From contig CANTUV010000009.1 in assembly GCA_947685225.1 (NCBI GenBank), positions 4,464,001 to 4,528,000 of the forward strand: DNA of 64,000 nucleotides. The letters are read 5' to 3'. This stretch comes from Garcia nutans (taxonomy: Eukaryota > Streptophyta > Magnoliopsida > Malpighiales > Euphorbiaceae). Each line of letters begins with the position of its first letter. Positions within the stretch are counted from its first letter, which is position 1. The translations under genes and the position numbers were made by a program. Below are positions 11,802-21,946 of the stretch, in pieces. The notes under the pieces are model-generated. The model was not told where the DNA came from, did not search any database, and saw only the letters and a list, made by a program, of their open reading frames with translations.

Positions 11802-12715
11802 GACTCTCGAAGTGCTTGAAGAAACTGTAACATTTTTAAAGAAAGAATTTGAAATGAAAAATTTTGGAAAGACATTTTTTTGTTTATAAGTCAAACATTA
11901 TGAAATAAAATTTGTCCATCAATCAACTTATACAGAAAAAGTGTTAAAACAATTTAATATGGGTAAAGCTCACTAATTGAGTTCTCTAATAGTTGTTTGA
12001 TCTTTTAATGTCAAGAAAGATCCATTTCACCCTAAAAAAATAATGAAGAGATTTTTTATCCTGAAATATTATATTTTAGTGTAATCAGTGCAGTATTATA
12101 TCTAACCAACTATATAAAACCAGATATAGCTTTCTTAATCAATTTATTAGTGAGACATAGTTTTACACCAATATTAAGATACTGGAATGGTGTTAAACAT
12201 TTGCTTTTTATCTTCGTGGAACTAATGATTTGAGATTATTTTATTCAAAGCTATTGAATTTCAAATTAATTGGATTTGTATATGTTGGATATTTATCTCA
12301 TCCACACAAAGCATTGCTATATTTTGGTGCTCAACAAAGTAAAAGATTGTTGTTACATCTTCGAATCATGTAGAAATTATTATAATTCATAAAATGTCGT
12401 GAATGCAAGTGGTAAAATCATTGGTTCAACATATTCATGACACATGTAATCTCTCATCAACTAAAAAGAGTCCAACAATTTTGTACCAAAATAATACTAT
12501 GTGTATTGCTCATATAAAAGGAGGTTACATCAAAGATGATAGAACCAAGTATATATCTTCTTCATGCATAAACTATAGAAAAAATTTAAAATAGAAGTTT
12601 ATCAAATTCACTCGAGTGAGAATCTAGCAGATTTATTAACAAAAGCTTTATATATAACAACAATTGAAAAGTTTGTTCACAATATTGAAATATGTCGTCT
12701 TAAAGATATTCATTA
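11802..12715 (+). pseudogene. Ty1/Copia reverse transcriptase-RNase H remnant
   Basis: Conceptual translation in shifting frames gives the C-terminal half of a Copia pol. It includes LKKEFEMKNFGKT (RT thumb), SAVLYLTNYIKPDIAF (the conserved block before RNase H), an RNase H segment with KSPTILYQNNTMCIAHI, and ENLADLLTKAL near 12620, followed by LKDIH before the stop. Several stops and frame changes make it non-functional. The left end abuts the Tat-like LTR, so the earlier part of pol has been lost or displaced. Confidence 0.75.
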
Positions 12716-13030
12716 ATATGATGAGATAAAAATAAGTATATACTGTATTAAGAATTTTGTGCTTTTTTTTTCTTTACTAGATTTTTTCCTGCTCGATTTT
12801 TATCTAGCAAAATTTTAACGAGGCATATACTTAATAGAAAAATATCCAAAGTAAAGTATTATGAATTAAAGAGAAAATGGATGTTTCTCTTCACTGATGA
12901 AAATATAACAATTCATTTAAGATAATATTTAGTAATGAAACTTATAATTTTTAAGTTTCATCTATTTAATTTTAAAGCCAAATTCTAACTCTATAAATAG
13001 AGAGGATTGCACACTTATCAGCATAACAAA
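12716..13030 (+). repeat. 3' LTR remnant of the Copia element
   Basis: Immediately after the RNase H end, the wording CTAGATTTTTTCCTGCTCG, then TCTAGCAAAATTTTAACGAGGCA (given here in part), is the usual layout of a short Copia LTR. It is followed by a TATA-like TCTATAAATAGAGAGG near 12991. Exact ends were not found; 13031-13160 may still belong to it. Confidence 0.55.
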
Positions 13031-13409
13031 AAGTATGAAACAAAAGTTCTCCTCTCAATTTTCTCTTAGAAAACCAAGTAAACTTTTTTGAATTCTCAAA
13101 TCTATCCCTGCTCACACACAATCTTTCTCTCTTTCTTTATTTTGTTTTTGTTTACTTCTTTTTTTATCCAGATAAGTTGCTTTTATTTCCTTTTTTTTCT
13201 TCAAGGCCACTGTTTATGAGTCTTAAATTTGAATTATAATAATAATAATTTTATATTAATTTAATTGTAAAGATGAAATTAATTTTTTGACTTCATCATA
13301 ATGCATTATAAATTTAATATAATGCATTATAAATTTAATTTTAAATTTTGATACAAATTAATTGAATGCAATAACATTGTAAAATGATAAATTATTGAGT
13401 TTTTTTTAT

Positions 13410-14290
13410 AGAATGATCATTTTATTAATTAATTAAGATTGGAGAAAAACATAATTGTGGGATGAGAACAACCCGAAAATAGAATCAATACTCAAATAGT
13501 CCCCAAATCTACAGAACCCACCAGAATAACATTTAAGAATAATCGAACTTCATCCGTCTCTGTAGATCAACACAGCAACAGAGTAGCAGAGCAGCCGAAA
13601 GTAACAATAACTGAAGAACAACCGAACAACTGATGAACAACCGAATTAACTGAAGAATAACAACAACCAAACTTCATCTGCCTGTGCAGAATAATAGAGC
13701 AACAGAGCAGCAGAGCAGTCGAAAACAAAAGAGCAACCGAACACGCAAGATCTAGAACAACCAGACCCAATCAAACCAATCAACAACAACAGCTGAAGAA
13801 CTTCATCCAACTCTTCAAGGTAGAGCGCAGGTAAAGAGACCCTCCAAGAACGGCTGGAGAAACAATAGTTAAAAACAGATAAGACCTCCCAAAACTAGCA
13901 GAGCCAGAGAAAATCTTATCCGCCAAAACCGAAATGAACAAATTCTTTGAAGAAAGAATAAGAACTTCCAGATGAGAACTGGAACTCAAGTTGAAGTAAC
14001 TCAGATAAGAAACAAAGAGTAAGCTAAAAACAGATCTCCCAAGAACGGCCGGCACTTAGAGGAATCGACCGCACGAACTGGAGGGGCACAGAGTAGTTAT
14101 TAACAGCCTGTAGAGCACCAGAGGAGGAACTGAATCAAAGTCTTCAAACAACAGGGCCTTGAAAGGCCCAAGAACTCAAGGCATACAAGTCTAAGTGAAA
14201 CACAGATCTGAAATTCCCTTTGCTAAACACAAAAGAGGAGGATAGATTGAAGTGCTCCTTTTATTGTCGAATGGAAACCAAACAGGGATC
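13410..14290 (-). mobile_element. Possible retroposed segment on the minus strand, ending in poly(A)
   Basis: Read on the minus strand this ends ...TTAATAAAATGATCATTCTAT followed by eight or so A residues (plus-strand T run near 13400-13407), which looks like a polyadenylated RNA end. Its body is GC-richer than its surroundings and has short repeats of CTGCTCTGTTGCTCTGTT type. The minus-strand ORFs of 67 and 91 codons carry no motif I know. It could be the 5' part of a LINE, a transduced transcript, or an unrelated element. No target duplication was recognised. Confidence 0.35.
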
Positions 14291-14373
14291 TTGAATATTC
14301 TTCTTGCACCAACTTAATTTGAATCTTAATATATTTATCCATATCATTTTAAAGTAAATTTATAATTTTTATA

Positions 14374-16557
14374 AATTATAAAAATTAAGTTGATTTCTAG
14401 TAATGGCCCATTCTTGTCAGACATATTTTTTGTAGACGACTTGTTTCTATTCTCGGAGGCTTCGATCACGCAGGTTTCTATAATTAAAAACTGTCTTGAC
14501 AAATTTTATAGAAGCTCGGGGGAACGTGTTAATTTTGGAAAGTCATCTTTATTCTTCTCGGCCAACACTCCTTTTAATTTGAGATCTCAGATTGTACAAC
14601 TGATTGGCATCAAAGAAGTTAATTTCTTGGGCACGTATTTGGGCGTTTTAATTTCTTGGGCATGTATTTGGGCGTTCCTATGATAACAGGAAGGGTTACC
14701 AAGGATCTTTACTATTATCTTCTTGAGAAAATCGATAAGCATTTATCAGGGTGGAAGGTCAATTTACTATCCTTTGCTAGTCGGATTACCCTAGCAAAAT
14801 CGGTTTTAGCTGCACTGCCTAATAATGTGATGCAGGTAACGTATCTTCCGAAATCAGTTTACTCGGCTTTTGACAAGAAGGTGAGAAATTTCATATGGGG
14901 AGATTCTGTGAACCAATTTCGTATTCATCTTCTCAACTGAGAATCAATTACAAGGCCTGTTAGATGGGGAGGCTTGGGTCTTCGTTCATGTGTTAGTATG
15001 AACATGGCTTTTTTTGCAAAACTTGGTTGGCGTAAATTGCATGAACCGAGTGCTTTATGGGTGCAGGTGTTGCATAAAAAGTATTTTTCGGGTCCAAATT
15101 TGATTGATAACTGGACACGAAAATCAAGGATGTCAAATATATGGAGAGGAATTTTGGATGCTCTTCTGTTATTGAGGAAGGGTCTTGTAAGCGTTGTAAG
15201 CAGTGGGATTCAAACTCGATTTTGGTTGGATCCCTGGATTACTGAGACTCCTTTGCTTAATTTAGTTACTAATCCAGTACCCAGCATTTTGCAGCAGCAG
15301 TTGGTAGTTGATTTATGGGATGTACAGGGATGGCGATTGGATTTATTGGCTCAATAGTTACCCCTAGATATTTTGCTGAGAATTCAAACAGTCAGGCTTA
15401 CTCATCCTGATTTGGATGTGGATATTTTTGCTTAGACTGGTACTTCCAGTGGGAAGTTTAGTGTTGCTTCGGCCTATCAGTTACAATTTGATGTTGGGAC
15501 CGTTTCAGACTCAGTTTGGAAGTTTATCTGGCACCTACAGGTTCCTCAACACGTACGAAGCTTCTTATGGCTCTTTCAATGGCAGAAGCTTATGTCTAAT
15601 GTAAAAAGGCAGTGTAGGGGATTTACCTCTGATGATTTTTGCCGACTATGTGGTGCTGCACCTGAATCATTAGAACACCTGTTTTGGGATTGCTCGCATA
15701 TTTTTTATTTCTGGGAAAATTTCCTTGATAGTGGATCTTTGCTTTTGTTTCGCTCTTGTTCTCCTTCTCAGTGGGTAATTTCTGCTTCTAAATTTTGTTT
15801 TCCTTCGTTACCCGATTATGAACCTGCTGTAATTTTTGCAATTACATTATGGTATGTATGGAAAAGTAGGAATACATTTATATTTCAAGGGACACTTCAA
15901 TCGGTGGTGGCTTTCAAACATCAATTAATGTATTAGATTTACTCAAATCATGAAGCATGGCTTAAGAAATATCAGGGTACTATTAAGAGGAACGTCGTTT
16001 CTCTTGTCTCTTGGTCTCCTCCACCGGATCTGTGGTATAAAATTAATGCCGATGGTGCTTCTAAGGGCAACCCAGGTTTAAGCGGAGCTGGAATTGTAAT
16101 CAGAGATTGCTTGGGTCGTTGGATATGTGGTAAAATTATTCGGTTGGGTATATGTTCATCTATGGTTGCGGAGCTCAATGCTTTTGTCTTTGAATTACAG
16201 TTAGCCTGGAACAATGGTTACAGGAAGTTGATTCTTGAAATGGATTCGCTGGAGTCCTTAAGGTTGATTTCTAATCAGGAATGTAGGAGTCCTAAATTTC
16301 ATAATTTAGTGACTCAATGTAAGTTGTTGTTGGATTTGCCTTGGGAGATTAAGCTTCAGCATACTTATCGTGAAGGTAATCAGGTTGCCGATGCTCTTGC
16401 CAACTTGGCTGTGATAATGGATGAAGTTGAAATGTTGTTATTGGAGCCTTTTAGGCAGGTTCGAGACATTCTGAAATCAGACAGACAGCAGATTGCTTGG
16501 CCTCGCATTGTCAGTGTGTAATCCGGGTAAAACCCTCCTTTGTATCCAAAAAAAAAA
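14374..16557 (+). pseudogene. 5'-truncated LINE (L1-type) ORF2 remnant with poly(A) tail
   Basis: The sequence starts inside the reverse transcriptase just before the catalytic box, here FVDD (usual FADD). It then reads through the RT thumb (GRVTKDLYYYLLEKID, LSGWKVNLLSFASRITLAK, NFIWGD), a zinc-binding zf-RVT region (CRLCGAAPESLEHLFWDC, 15640-15693), and an RNase H domain (NADGASKGNPGLSGAG, AELNAF, EMDS, REGNQVADALANLA) ending at the TAA at 16519-16521. An A-rich tail lies at about 16548-16557. Nearly everything is in one frame. Breaks are a 29 bp direct duplication (14621-14649 and 14650-14678) that shifts frame, and stops at 14938, 15355, 15433 and 15934. It is dead but fairly young by its few lesions. 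Confidence 0.85.
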
Positions 16558-16559
16558 TT

Positions 16560-19015
16560 TTCATTTTTTTAATTTATATTACTAATTTCAATTATTTTTT
16601 AATTTTTTAATCAAAGCAATATAATTAAAATTTAATATAACCATCAAGATAAAGTCCGGTAGTTATGAGTATCTATTGTTCTTGCTTAGATTTCGAATTC
16701 GAGTCTAAGTGTTCTTCATCACCACATATAATTAATCAAAAAATTAATATTATAACTATTCTTTAATTTTATCAATGCATCATCGAATTAATTTAAAAAA
16801 TATCTTAACATATTAGACATATCTTATTACAAATATTTTTATAATATATGAATATAATTTTTTTTAATATTATGTGTATATAATTTTATTTTTATGTAAT
16901 AATTATATTAATACATAAATTATTTTAGTATTAATATATAAAATTATTTATTCATTTCAAATAATATAAAAGTATCATAAATCGTAGTATAGCACATGCA
17001 TAACTTATGCTTGTTTAGCTCTTGTTTTTATTTTCGTATATTCATTGAGAATTTTATCTTCAATTTTATAATAATAAGTCTTATTTTATTTTTTTATTAA
17101 TATATATTTGGGGTAAAAGTTTATGATTTATTTTTGAAAAGAAAAATATATTTATTATTGAATATCTAAAAATAAAATATTAACTAAGCCATAAGTGTCT
17201 TGTCTCATAATCTATATATAATACTAAAATGACTATTGCTGATATTACATTATTCCATATGACATAATCTTATTAATATTAAATATTTTTAATTTAATAT
17301 ATAAAAAAATTTAATTTATATTATTAGATAATAACTAATTATTATTAATATTAAATATGATATATTAATTCTATTTGAACTTTTTAAATAAATATCTATA
17401 GCTAATTAGATAATTACTCATTATTATATGATAAAGAGTTTAAATACAAATATAATTATGATATCTTATTTCATATTATAAATATTTATTGTTAATTATT
17501 AATTAATTATTAATAATCTCTTTTTTTTTTCTTTGCGTAATAAATTATCTCCTTTATTATTGCTTCTTCTACTTCACCTCAGATATAGTTTACTCAAATC
17601 AATACATACTAGTTCAATTTCTACTCCTAATTTTATCTAAGAAAAACCTAATTTTTTTGTATTTCTTTTTTATTCTTCTTTAACAATTATTTATATTAGT
17701 TATTGTTTTTTTTATTTTAATTTACTTCAAGGTTAGCAAGAATCTAGAGGTGCAAGGTAATATCACTTAAATTTTTAGATGGAAAGTTATTATTTTAATA
17801 AATATTTAGATAATCATCTCAATTAAATTGTAAGTAATGTATCATATTTATTATATTTTTACTTTTTTATCAAAGATAATTATATATATATATATCATAT
17901 TTATTATATTTTTACTTTTATCAATAATAATTTTTTTATATATTTCATTTGCTCTACTATTATTTTTATTAACTCAACTAACTTACTCAAATTATTAATT
18001 AAGTGTATATATATATATGCACATAAAACTATTGTGAGTCAATGATCGAATTAAAAAATATATTTCATTTACTCTACTTTGTATATTTTTTGTATTTATG
18101 TTTTATGTTTGGTCATTATTTTTGAGTCAAATAGTATTAGTTAAATACTTGAGAAAATAATTATAAGATAAATTATTAATTTTAGATGTTAAATTAAAAA
18201 TATCATATATTAAGTGTCAAGTTAAAATTTTAAAATTTAAAATTTATTATTTATTAGAACCGATAATCAATTAATTATGATATCTTATTTGATATTGATA
18301 ATAATTAGTTTGATTTATTTATATTAAGTTTTAATATTATTAGATAACAAACTAATAAAGCTTTACATTTTTTTTATTTAGTCCAATGCTATACATATTT
18401 TTATTTATTATTAATGATATTTGTTCATTTGATTTAGCAAATATATAAACTATTACGATAATGTTATATAATTATAAGTCTCTTTATATTCTGTAATTTG
18501 ATAATTAATTATATTTTAGAATTGTAAATATCTATATATCATATTATTATTATTATTATTATTATTTTGGAATTGTAAATAAATAATTATTTATTTAAAA
18601 TTATCATAAATTTAAAAATTAAAAATTTCCGAAATTTTATTTATTCTATCAAGTGACACTAATATATATTTGCCCAAATGACGCAAAAAACAAGTTGAAT
18701 ATCAGGAACCAACAAGGAAAGTTGTTGACCATCATCCACCACAAAACCTTATGAAGAACAAATTTAGGTTGCGGGGAAAATATAATTTTGATAATTATTA
18801 TTCAATTTGACTCCAATATAATTTTATTTTAGGATTTCAGTACACTGATAATAACAAAATAAAAAAATATATTATAAAATACGTAAAAGCATAAATAAGA
18901 ATACGCACGTCCGTATTTATTTTGTATTGTTATTTATTTATTTAATTTTAAATACTTTTTATTTTTTTTATTCTAATTATTATAGCCCTAATCAGAACCT
19001 AATAAATTGAAAATG
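16560..19015. other. AT-rich intergenic sequence, no gene seen
   Basis: Very AT-rich, with no ORF beyond chance length. It contains short (AT)n runs (17880-17896, 18007-18018) and an (ATT)n run at about 18544-18566. A Helitron-like 5' end may lie at 17211 (see findings). It separates the LINE from the prenyltransferase leader. Confidence 0.6.
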
Positions 19016-19693
19016 TTGTCTGTAGCCGCCCCTCACCATCTTCATTCACTGACCCTGCCTCTGCCTCTCTCTCACTCACCATCATCTTCATCGCCAGCTC
19101 TCACCAGTCACCAGCATTGCCAACCCAGCCTGCTGACTATCATCTTCATACGCAAACCCAGCCTCTGATCATCATCTTCAAGCCAGCCTCTCACCATCAC
19201 CAAACCGCCATTGCGGTCGAACTTGGTGGGGCTGCTGGTATATTTTTTTTTGTTTTGCTTTATTTATTTATTTATGTTGTTTTTTTTTATTTTAAATTTG
19301 TTATGAATATTAAGTCTTATTTTTTTTAGTTTGATGAAAAATTGAAGATGAAAAGAATATGATTTTGTGAAGTCTTGTAAGCTTAATGTATTGTAACCAT
19401 TGATTTTAATACAATTATGTTAGTATTAAATTTTTTATTTATGTTTATTTGATTAAATAAACATAAAAAATTGAATAATATTAATCACAAATAACTTTCA
19501 TAGTCTCAACTTCATTCATTTTGAATGGTTACTGTTCTCTGTTATCATTTATCTCCCGTCTTTTTTGTCTATAAGCTCTCTGAGATTATCTATCAATGTG
19601 ACTGATCAAACCAGTTTGTGTTGGATGTTTGATGAAATCCACAGCTTTTGAAGTCCATTTGGTAGAGATTGGTGATTCTTCACTTGTTGCTTT

Positions 19694-19817
19694 GGTTTGG
19701 GGAGATAAGAGGTAATTCATGTATACTCTTTTGACTTTATTTTGATCTTATTGTTGGTTTGGGGGGATAAGAGGTAATGCATGTATACTCTTTTGACTTT
19801 ATTTTGATCTTATTGTT
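19694..19817. repeat. 62 bp tandem duplication in the leader region
   Basis: Two adjacent copies (19694-19755 and 19756-19817) beginning GGTTTGGGG and ending TTGATCTTATTGTT, differing at only about two positions. It is a recent local duplication. Confidence 0.9.
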
Positions 19818-19923
19818 ATTTCAATTTGTTCATGTCTATGAACGTATTTGTGATTAATATTATTCTTTCTTATTTTTGTTTTGAAGATAAAGCTAATTCC
19901 AAATTGTTCTTTTATTTTCTGCA

Positions 19924-20220
19924 TGGATTACTTGTTTATTGCATTGACATTTGGCTTATCACTTATCAAGATGGCCTTTTTTCTTTTTTCTTTTTTTTAA
20001 CAGACCAAGAACATAAAAGATTCTGTTGAATTGTAGTTATTTCATCACCTTTTATAGCTCATCCACTGTTCACATGTATTACTTATTTACTGCATTGAGC
20101 ATTCGGCTTATCATTTATCCAGATCGGCTATTTTCTTTTATCAAAAAGACCAGGAACATAAAGATTGGGTTGAGTTGTAATTCTTTATGTTTCTTTATCA
20201 CCTCCGATAGCTTATCCATG
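19924..20220. repeat. Diverged tandem duplication of about 150 bp
   Basis: The order of motifs 'ATTACTTGTTTATTGCATTGA', 'GGCTTATCACTTATC', 'GACCAAGAACATAAA' and 'TCATCACC' in the first half is repeated with many substitutions in the second (from about 20072). It is older than the 62 bp duplication upstream. Confidence 0.65.
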
Positions 20221-20851
20221 GCAATATATTGGTGGAATTTTCAATTTTAAATAGTAATATAGCTCTAGATAGATAGAGCTTTGAGGGTTTTGTTGTTTGG
20301 GTCATCATCACTTGATTGCGACCGTGGTATCTGTACATTGCTGCAGTTAGTTGCTTTGGTAGACCTTTCCTAATTGATCTATCCATAATCTCCACCGTTC
20401 AATGTTCAATACGCTAGCTAATACTATTTTGAGCCATTGGCTGGGAGGATCTGTTCATTCATTGATGTTATGTCCCTCAACCAGTGACTTTGACATAGTT
20501 TGGATTTGATTCCTTCAAAATAATGGGCTAGTGGGACTTGGAGAAATTGTAAATACGTTTTGTGTGAACCATGTCGATTGGGTAGAAATTCATTTTGTTG
20601 GGTTTTAGAGAACAAGCGAACAACACCTATGATTCTAAAAGCTTATCCTTGAAATTGGAGGTAGTTAACTTCTTCTGTACTTCCGTGCACTTCTACATTT
20701 AGTAATTTTTTTCATTTTCTTTAGTAATGTACTTATTTTTGTATGAAGTACATTTGTAAGTTATTTTATCATTTCTCAACTGAAACTTTAGGAACTGACT
20801 CCACTAGTTACATTTTCTTTTTCTTAAATAGGTTTTTTTGACACTTGCGAT

Positions 20852-21946
20852 ATGGGTTTCAATGAAATGACAAAATACTGCCGCAGTAGAGTGAGTGAGC
20901 TGTTTGGAAAATTTGGTGGTTTTTTAACTATATGTTTATTTCGCGTTTTATCCATGGGACCCATCCCCAATCATTTGGCTTTCATAATGGATGGAAACCG
21001 GAGGTATGCTAAGAAGGAAGACTTAAATGAAGGCGCTGGCCACCGGGCTGGATATTTATCTCTTATATCCATACTTCAGTACTGCTATGAATTGCAAGTG
21101 AAGTATGTAACTATTTATGCCTTCAGCATTGAGAATTTCAAGAGGCGGCCAGACGAGGTTAAGGACCTGATGGATCTGATGCTAAGGAAGACTGAGGAGC
21201 TGCTTAAGGAAGAAAGCATTGTGAAGGAATATGGAATCAGAGTATATTTTATAGGTAATTTGAAACTTTTGAGTGAACATGTCAGGCTTGCTGCAGAAAA
21301 GGTAATGAGGGTTACTGCCAATAACATCAAGTGTACCCTTTTAGTCTGTGTAGCTTATACTTCGCGTGATGAGATTGTACATGCTGTGCAAGATTCTTGT
21401 AAAACTAAACAGGTGGAAATTAAACCATTGAAGTTTTGTAAGGCTAGTAATAGCGGCATTGATGAAGTAGAGGATAGTGCGAAGATAAACGGTGTCAACC
21501 CACATGGTTTTCAAGAATTGCAAAATGATGAAGCAGATGCATCTCAATCAACAAAGCCAGGTGCAACATGCAATGGATTGATTGGAGGAGTTGAAGGGGC
21601 TGGCCACAAAAACAGTAAGGTCAGTTATGCTGTCCAAGGATCCTGTGAAGATAACTGGGATGAAGGTGTTGACAAGCATGCGAAGACCCAGGAAGGGTAT
21701 TCAATGATAAAGCTGGTAGATATTGAGAAGTACATGCACATGGCAGTTGCTCCTGAGCCTGATATCTTGATTCGAAGTTCTGGTGAGACTCGCCTAAGCA
21801 ATTTCTTACTTTGGCAGTCTAGTAAGTGCCAGTTGTATTCTCCTGATGCATTGTGGCCAGAAATTGGTTTGTGGCACTTGGTGTGGGCAGTATTGAACTT
21901 CCAACGAAACCATTCTTATTTCGAGAAGAAAAATAAGCAGCTGTAA
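20852..21946 (+). CDS. cis-prenyltransferase, dehydrodolichyl diphosphate synthase type
   Basis: The single coding exon gives 364 residues. Family known role: sequential cis-addition of isopentenyl diphosphate to an allylic primer to make polyprenyl diphosphates for dolichol, at the ER, usually with a NgBR/LEW1-type partner. Conserved regions are all visible: MDGNRRYAKK at 46-55 (catalytic Asp47), GAGHRAGY at 61-68, YAFSIENFKRRPDEV at 89-103, YFIGNLKLL at 132-140, and DILIRSSGETRLSNFLLWQ at 304-322 with LWPEIGLWHLVW at 334-345. A hydrophobic stretch at about 21-34 could bind membrane. The start is set by the leader acceptor and by alignment with family N-termini. Unusual is a poorly conserved acidic segment at about 185-285 between regions IV and V, longer than I expect for this family. 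No stops or frameshifts; probably functional. It could also act as a rubber- or long-chain-type CPT; sequence alone does not decide. Confidence 0.9.
   Translation: MGFNEMTKYCRSRVSELFGKFGGFLTICLFRVLSMGPIPNHLAFIMDGNRRYAKKEDLNEGAGHRAGYLSLISILQYCYELQVKYVTIYAFSIENFKRRPDEVKDLMDLMLRKTEELLKEESIVKEYGIRVYFIGNLKLLSEHVRLAAEKVMRVTANNIKCTLLVCVAYTSRDEIVHAVQDSCKTKQVEIKPLKFCKASNSGIDEVEDSAKINGVNPHGFQELQNDEADASQSTKPGATCNGLIGGVEGAGHKNSKVSYAVQGSCEDNWDEGVDKHAKTQEGYSMIKLVDIEKYMHMAVAPEPDILIRSSGETRLSNFLLWQSSKCQLYSPDALWPEIGLWHLVWAVLNFQRNHSYFEKKNKQL

Larger units (their letters stand above)
19020..20851 (+). promoter_or_regulatory. Putative promoter-proximal 5' UTR exon and leader intron(s) of the cis-prenyltransferase gene
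   Basis: A C-rich island at about 19020-19237 (CTCTCTCTCACTCACCATC and similar) stands out from AT-rich surroundings and looks like a transcribed leader. It could end at a GT donor at 19238 (GCTGCTG|GTATAT). A pyrimidine-rich tract and TTAAATAG at 20824-20831 form a good acceptor, leaving a 20 base leader before the ATG at 20852. Between them lie two tandem duplications and no plausible coding exon. Transcript structure is inferred from splice-like motifs only. Confidence 0.4.

Noticed and set aside
13567..14055. Minus-strand ORFs of 67 and 91 codons as host genes
   Set aside because: Low-complexity Leu/Ser/Cys-rich translations of a repeat-like segment, with no conserved domain.
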